From positions 2,298,001 to 2,362,000 of the forward strand of contig NZ_JAUTAU010000001.1 of assembly GCF_030818775.1 (NCBI RefSeq): a DNA stretch of 64,000 nt, read 5' to 3'. The notes under the pieces are model-generated. The model was given only the letters and a program-made list of their open reading frames with translations. It ran no database searches and was not told where the DNA came from. Made by a program: the position numbers and the translations under genes. Below are positions 61,099 through 64,000 of the stretch, one piece after another (the first letter of the stretch is position 1; the number at the start of each line of letters is the position of its first letter). The stretch is from Bacillus sp. SORGH_AS_0510. Lineage in GTDB: Bacteria > Bacillota > Bacilli > Bacillales > Cytobacillaceae.

Positions 61099-62490
61099 AT
61101 GAAACAGGCCTTAATCAAGGATTTGTACAGAAATACTGAAAGTTACGTGGATCAAAAGGTACAATTATCAGGATGGGTTCGTACCGTTCGCGATTCCAAA
61201 ACCTTTGGGTTCATTGAATTAAATGATGGTAGTTTTTTTAAGGGAGTTCAAATTGTTTTTGATGAGCAGCTAAGTAATTTTAAAGATATTACAAAGCTTC
61301 CTATTAGTTCATCCATAAGAATTGAAGGAGATTTTATTTATACTCCTCAAGCAAAGCAGCCCTTTGAAATTAAAGCAACAGATATAATTATTGAAGGATC
61401 TTCAAATGTAGACTATCCTCTACAAAAGAAAAGACACACATTTGAGTATCTAAGAACAATCGCACATTTAAGACCACGAACAAATACCTTTGCTGCTGTT
61501 TTTCGTGTGAGATCATTAGCAGCATATGCTATTCATAAATTCTTCCAGGATAAAGGATATGTATATGTTCACTCACCAATTATCACAGGAAGCGATACAG
61601 AGGGTGCCGGAGAAATGTTCCGTGTAACCACGCTTGATATGGAAAATCCTCCGAAAAATGAAGAAGGAGAAACTGATTCAACCAAGGACTTCTTTGGTAA
61701 AGAGTCTAACCTAACTGTTAGCGGGCAGCTTTCTGCAGAAGCATTTGCGTTAGCATTTCGCAATGTATATACATTTGGACCAACATTTAGAGCAGAAAAT
61801 TCGAACACAGCTCGACATGCTGCCGAGTTTTGGATGATAGAACCAGAAGTTGCTTTTGCTGAGCTTCCGGATATTATGGATCTTGCTGAAGAAATGGTTA
61901 AGTATGTAATTGGCTATGTTATAGAACAAGCTCCTGAAGAAATGAACTTTTTTAACAGCTTCGTTGAAAAAGGTTTATTAGATCGCTTGAACAATGCCTT
62001 TACAGCAGATTTTGGAAGAGTGACTTATACAGAAGCAATCAATCTGTTGAAAGAATCTGGTGAAGATTTCGCATATCCAGTTGAATGGGGAGCGGATTTA
62101 CAAACAGAGCATGAACGTTATTTATGTGAAAAAGTATTCCAAAAACCTGTTTTTGTAACTGATTATCCAAAAGAGATTAAAGCATTCTATATGAGATTAA
62201 ATGAAGACAATAAAACAGTTGCAGCAACAGATTTATTAGTACCAGGCATTGGTGAATTAATTGGAGGCAGCCAGCGTGAAGAACGAGAAGATATCTTAGC
62301 TGGAAAAATTAATGAGCTTGGAATGAATGAAGAAGATTACTGGTGGTACCTAGAGCTAAGAAAATACGGTGGTACAAAACATTCAGGATATGGATTAGGA
62401 TTTGAACGTTTAATTATGTACCTAACAGGTATGACAAATATTAGAGATGTAATCCCATTCCCTAGAACACCAGGAAATGCAGAATTTTAA
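61099..62490 (+). CDS. asnS: Asparagine--tRNA ligase
   Basis: The 463-residue class II synthetase has an OB-fold anticodon domain (about 1-115: [26 protein letters not shown]), motif 2 [22 protein letters not shown] and motif 3 [16 protein letters not shown]. It contains the insertion [24 protein letters not shown] found in the longer AsnRS form, as in E. coli (466), and is longer than B. subtilis AsnS (430). Start at 61099 after TTAGGAGG. Confidence 0.94.
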   Translation: MKQALIKDLYRNTESYVDQKVQLSGWVRTVRDSKTFGFIELNDGSFFKGVQIVFDEQLSNFKDITKLPISSSIRIEGDFIYTPQAKQPFEIKATDIIIEGSSNVDYPLQKKRHTFEYLRTIAHLRPRTNTFAAVFRVRSLAAYAIHKFFQDKGYVYVHSPIITGSDTEGAGEMFRVTTLDMENPPKNEEGETDSTKDFFGKESNLTVSGQLSAEAFALAFRNVYTFGPTFRAENSNTARHAAEFWMIEPEVAFAELPDIMDLAEEMVKYVIGYVIEQAPEEMNFFNSFVEKGLLDRLNNAFTADFGRVTYTEAINLLKESGEDFAYPVEWGADLQTEHERYLCEKVFQKPVFVTDYPKEIKAFYMRLNEDNKTVAATDLLVPGIGELIGGSQREEREDILAGKINELGMNEEDYWWYLELRKYGGTKHSGYGLGFERLIMYLTGMTNIRDVIPFPRTPGNAEF

Positions 62491-62491
62491 C

Positions 62492-62532
62492 AAAAAAAGA
62501 CCAATTCATTATTAATGAATTGGTCTTTTTTT
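62492..62532 (+). terminator. Terminator after asnS
   Basis: GACCAATTCATT and AATGAATTGGTC arms, 3-base loop, with A and T tracts on the two sides so it works in both directions. Confidence 0.92.
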
Positions 62533-62546
62533 GCATTTAAAGAGTT

Positions 62547-62720
62547 TTAAAAAACTTGTAATTCTTCTTCAAAATAGAATGTACCAGGGTGCTCTTTCAC
62601 AGTATAAGAATATCTCTTCATATTTTTTACATATTGCCATTTTAAAATGGTTACCATTTCACCAGTTTCTTTAATGTTGACCGTTTGACCGGTTGAATAG
62701 CGATTATTTGAATTTTTCAT
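62547..62720 (-). CDS. Small hypothetical protein (57 aa)
   Basis: MKNSNNRYSTGQTVNIKETGEMVTILKWQYVKNMKRYSYTVKEHPGTFYFEEELQVF. It looks like a small beta barrel (the GQTVNIKETGEMVTIL start is KOW/SH3-like). AAAAGGGGTG precedes the ATG. Convergent with asnS, sharing its terminator. Confidence 0.65.
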   Translation of the reverse strand: MKNSNNRYSTGQTVNIKETGEMVTILKWQYVKNMKRYSYTVKEHPGTFYFEEELQVF

Positions 62721-62881
62721 TTTTACACCCCTTTTATCTTACATCTTAAGTATAACACAAATAAATTTATTATATTTGTCCTTAATTAAGACTATTATCT
62801 TTAGGTGGAAAATACCAAGAATTCCTTTTCCTTTCAATTTATATACAGCTATGGTATGATGATTAAAAGTGAGGTGTCATT

Positions 62882-63100
62882 TTGACAAATTATAGAGCAA
62901 AAAAAAGTAACCTCAAGGCATTATTATCTAAAAACGGTATGGATTTGGATGGTTTGGAAAGGAATACTAAGATTCCTAGAAGTCAACTCGATGACTATAT
63001 GTCTAAGAAAGTAATGAGCTTGAATTCTGCAATGACTATTTCAAAAGAATTAAATTGCAAGATTGAAGATTTGTATGTATGGACTGCTGAAGAAGCTTAA
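62882..63100 (+). CDS. Small HTH (XRE/Cro-type) DNA-binding protein
   Basis: A 72-residue helical protein with a lambda-repressor-like fold: NLKALLSKNGMDLDGLERNTKIPRSQLDDYMSKKVMSLNSAMTISKELNCKIEDLYVW. The IEDLYVW end is typical of single-domain XRE regulators. The start is TTG at 62882, preceded by GAGGTG. Targets unknown. Confidence 0.78.
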   Translation: MTNYRAKKSNLKALLSKNGMDLDGLERNTKIPRSQLDDYMSKKVMSLNSAMTISKELNCKIEDLYVWTAEEA

Positions 63101-63110
63101 TTTAAAAGTA

Positions 63111-63143
63111 AAAAAACAGACTCCAAAGCGAGTCTGTTTTTTT
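63111..63143 (+). terminator. Terminator after the HTH gene
   Basis: AAAAAACAGACT and AGTCTGTTTTTT arms with an 8-base loop. Confidence 0.9.
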
Positions 63144-63149
63144 GTGTTT

Positions 63150-63219
63150 GGCTGTGTTAAATTGTGATATTATACCCTATTGATTGGAGCGGAAATCAAT
63201 AGGCAAGTCTAACAGAGCC
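63150..63219. repeat. Reduced copy of the dispersed repeat
   Basis: CCTATTGATT-GGAGCGGA-AATCAATAGG at 63176-63203 equals the two ends of the 24227-24360 element joined across its GGAGCGGAA direct repeat. The outer flanks GGCTGTGTTAA (63150-63160) and TAACAGAGCC (63210-63219) match the outer inverted repeats of the family. The GC-rich interior is missing. Confidence 0.7.
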
Positions 63220-63226
63220 TTGAGTT

Positions 63227-64000
63227 TTAATTTGTTAAATCACACTTATCTAATGGAATCACTTTGGTTTTCTTTGTAAATTTATATCCCAACCATAAGA
63301 TTAAAAAAAGAGGCAAACCGATATAAGATACCAAAACACCATTCCAATCAACGTGGTTACCGAGAAAAGCTGAGTAGTTTTGTCCTAAAACAACGAAACC
63401 ACAGACAGCAAAGGCGAAAATAGGGCCAAATGGGAAGAACTTTGATTTATATGGTAATAAACTTAGATCCTTACCTTGTGCAATGAAAGCCTTCCTGAAT
63501 CGATAGTGACAAACTGCAATTCCAAGCCATGCTATGAAACCTGACATACCTGATGCATTTAGCAACCAGACATAAACCGTACCATCTCCAAAGAAAGAAG
63601 CAAGAAATGCCAGAGTACCAATTAAAGTTGTTGCAAATAATGCGTTGACTGGCACACCATTTTTATTGAGTTTAGCTAAGAACCTAGGTGCCTTTCCTTC
63701 GCGTGCTAAGTCCCAAAGCATGCGGGTAGAAGCGTACATACCTGAATTACCTGCAGACAATACAGCTGTTAAAATGACAGCATTCATGATAGAAGCAGCA
63801 AATGCAATTCCTGCTTTTTGAAAAACAAGTGTAAATGGGCTAACTGTAACATCGCCGTTTGCTAAGTTCTCATTTGTATAAGGAATGAGAAGACCGATTA
63901 CTAAAATCGCTAATACATAAAATAAAAGAATCCTCCAAAACACTTGTTTTACAGCCCGCGGAATAGATTTTGTTGGATTATCAGTCTCTCCTGCAGCAAC
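63227..64000 (-). CDS. Amino acid permease (APC/AAT family), 3' part
   Basis: The window holds the last 257 residues; the start lies beyond base 64000. The segment begins VAAGETDNPTKSIPRAVKQVFWRILLFYV, the conserved AGE...NPxKxIPRAV region after helix six of AAT-type permeases, and continues with about six helices (SAGNSGMYASTRMLWDLAREGKAPRFLAKLNKNGVPVNAL). It resembles lysine- or arginine-type permeases (LysP, RocE), but the substrate cannot be fixed. No clear terminator before the repeat at 63219. Confidence 0.88.
   Translation of the reverse strand, partial: VAAGETDNPTKSIPRAVKQVFWRILLFYVLAILVIGLLIPYTNENLANGDVTVSPFTLVFQKAGIAFAASIMNAVILTAVLSAGNSGMYASTRMLWDLAREGKAPRFLAKLNKNGVPVNALFATTLIGTLAFLASFFGDGTVYVWLLNASGMSGFIAWLGIAVCHYRFRKAFIAQGKDLSLLPYKSKFFPFGPIFAFAVCGFVVLGQNYSAFLGNHVDWNGVLVSYIGLPLFLILWLGYKFTKKTKVIPLDKCDLTN

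Overview
The window is an AT-rich, low-GC Firmicute chromosome segment, most likely from an aerobic or facultatively anaerobic, spore-forming Bacillaceae member. Evidence: strong AGGAGG-type ribosome sites, ATG/GTG/TTG starts, rho-independent terminators after almost every transcription unit, and genes typical of Bacillus (sigX, ltaS, racA, an H-type spore protein, helD, ydbM-like acyl-CoA dehydrogenase, immune inhibitor A protease, preQ1-controlled queCDE). I see no rRNA, tRNA, CRISPR array, prophage or insertion sequence. It reads as core chromosome plus some niche genes.

Layout. 1-2.6 kb: a NarK-type nitrate/nitrite transporter fused to a PAS domain, flanked by two Fnr-type palindromes, then a KtrA/KtrC potassium channel subunit. 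2.7-7.6 kb: ECF sigma factor SigX (its anti-sigma gene apparently reduced to a 14-codon stub), an acyl-CoA dehydrogenase, a spore protein and a lipoteichoic acid synthase behind an ECF-type promoter. 7.7-13.7 kb: HD hydrolase, a 1136-residue polytopic membrane protein, and a CPA2 cation/proton antiporter with an odd leader. 13.7-15.8 kb: a two-gene heme-copper oxidase operon with a CuA subunit but without the catalytic tyrosine, so probably a nitric oxide reductase. 16.3-19.3 kb: a TrpX-type ABC transporter. 19.5-23.5 kb: a tyrosine/homogentisate catabolic operon (hpd, flavin reductase, fah, hmgA). 23.5-27.2 kb: CoA pyrophosphatase, a GC-rich dispersed repeat, aspartokinase, two tandem 189-residue membrane paralogues.

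27.2-30.7 kb: a BusR-like regulator (GntR HTH plus RCK_C) convergent with an OpuC-type compatible-solute importer whose ATPase gene carries a one-base frameshift; a bipartite 16-bp inverted repeat overlaps the operon promoter. 31-38.2 kb: flavin oxidoreductase, DHH phosphoesterase, acyltransferase, RacA and a second MerR/coiled-coil protein, DMT transporter, HAD phosphatase. 38.3-40.3 kb: preQ1 riboswitch and queCDE. 40.4-46.9 kb: deacetylase, DUF2935 protein, cysteine desulfurase-like enzyme, CoA-disulfide reductase/rhodanese with a CstR-like persulfide sensor, LysM-YkuD transpeptidase. 46.9-52 kb: MFS exporter, immune inhibitor A protease, ATP-grasp protein. 52-64 kb: YceI, unknown membrane protein, HelD, DUF2238 protein, several small genes, SDR plus a divergent QueA-like protein, an alpha/beta hydrolase lacking its serine, AsnRS behind a T-box-like remnant, and the 3' part of an amino acid permease.

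Themes that link genes: anaerobic nitrogen-oxide respiration (Fnr sites, NarK-PAS, NOR-like oxidase); ECF-controlled envelope maintenance (SigX, LtaS); potassium/osmolyte/c-di-AMP physiology (KtrC, BusR-like, OpuC-like, antiporter); and reactive sulfur handling (CstR, CoA-disulfide reductase, CoA pyrophosphatase, desulfurase). All functional calls come from reading motifs and remembered families, not from database searches.
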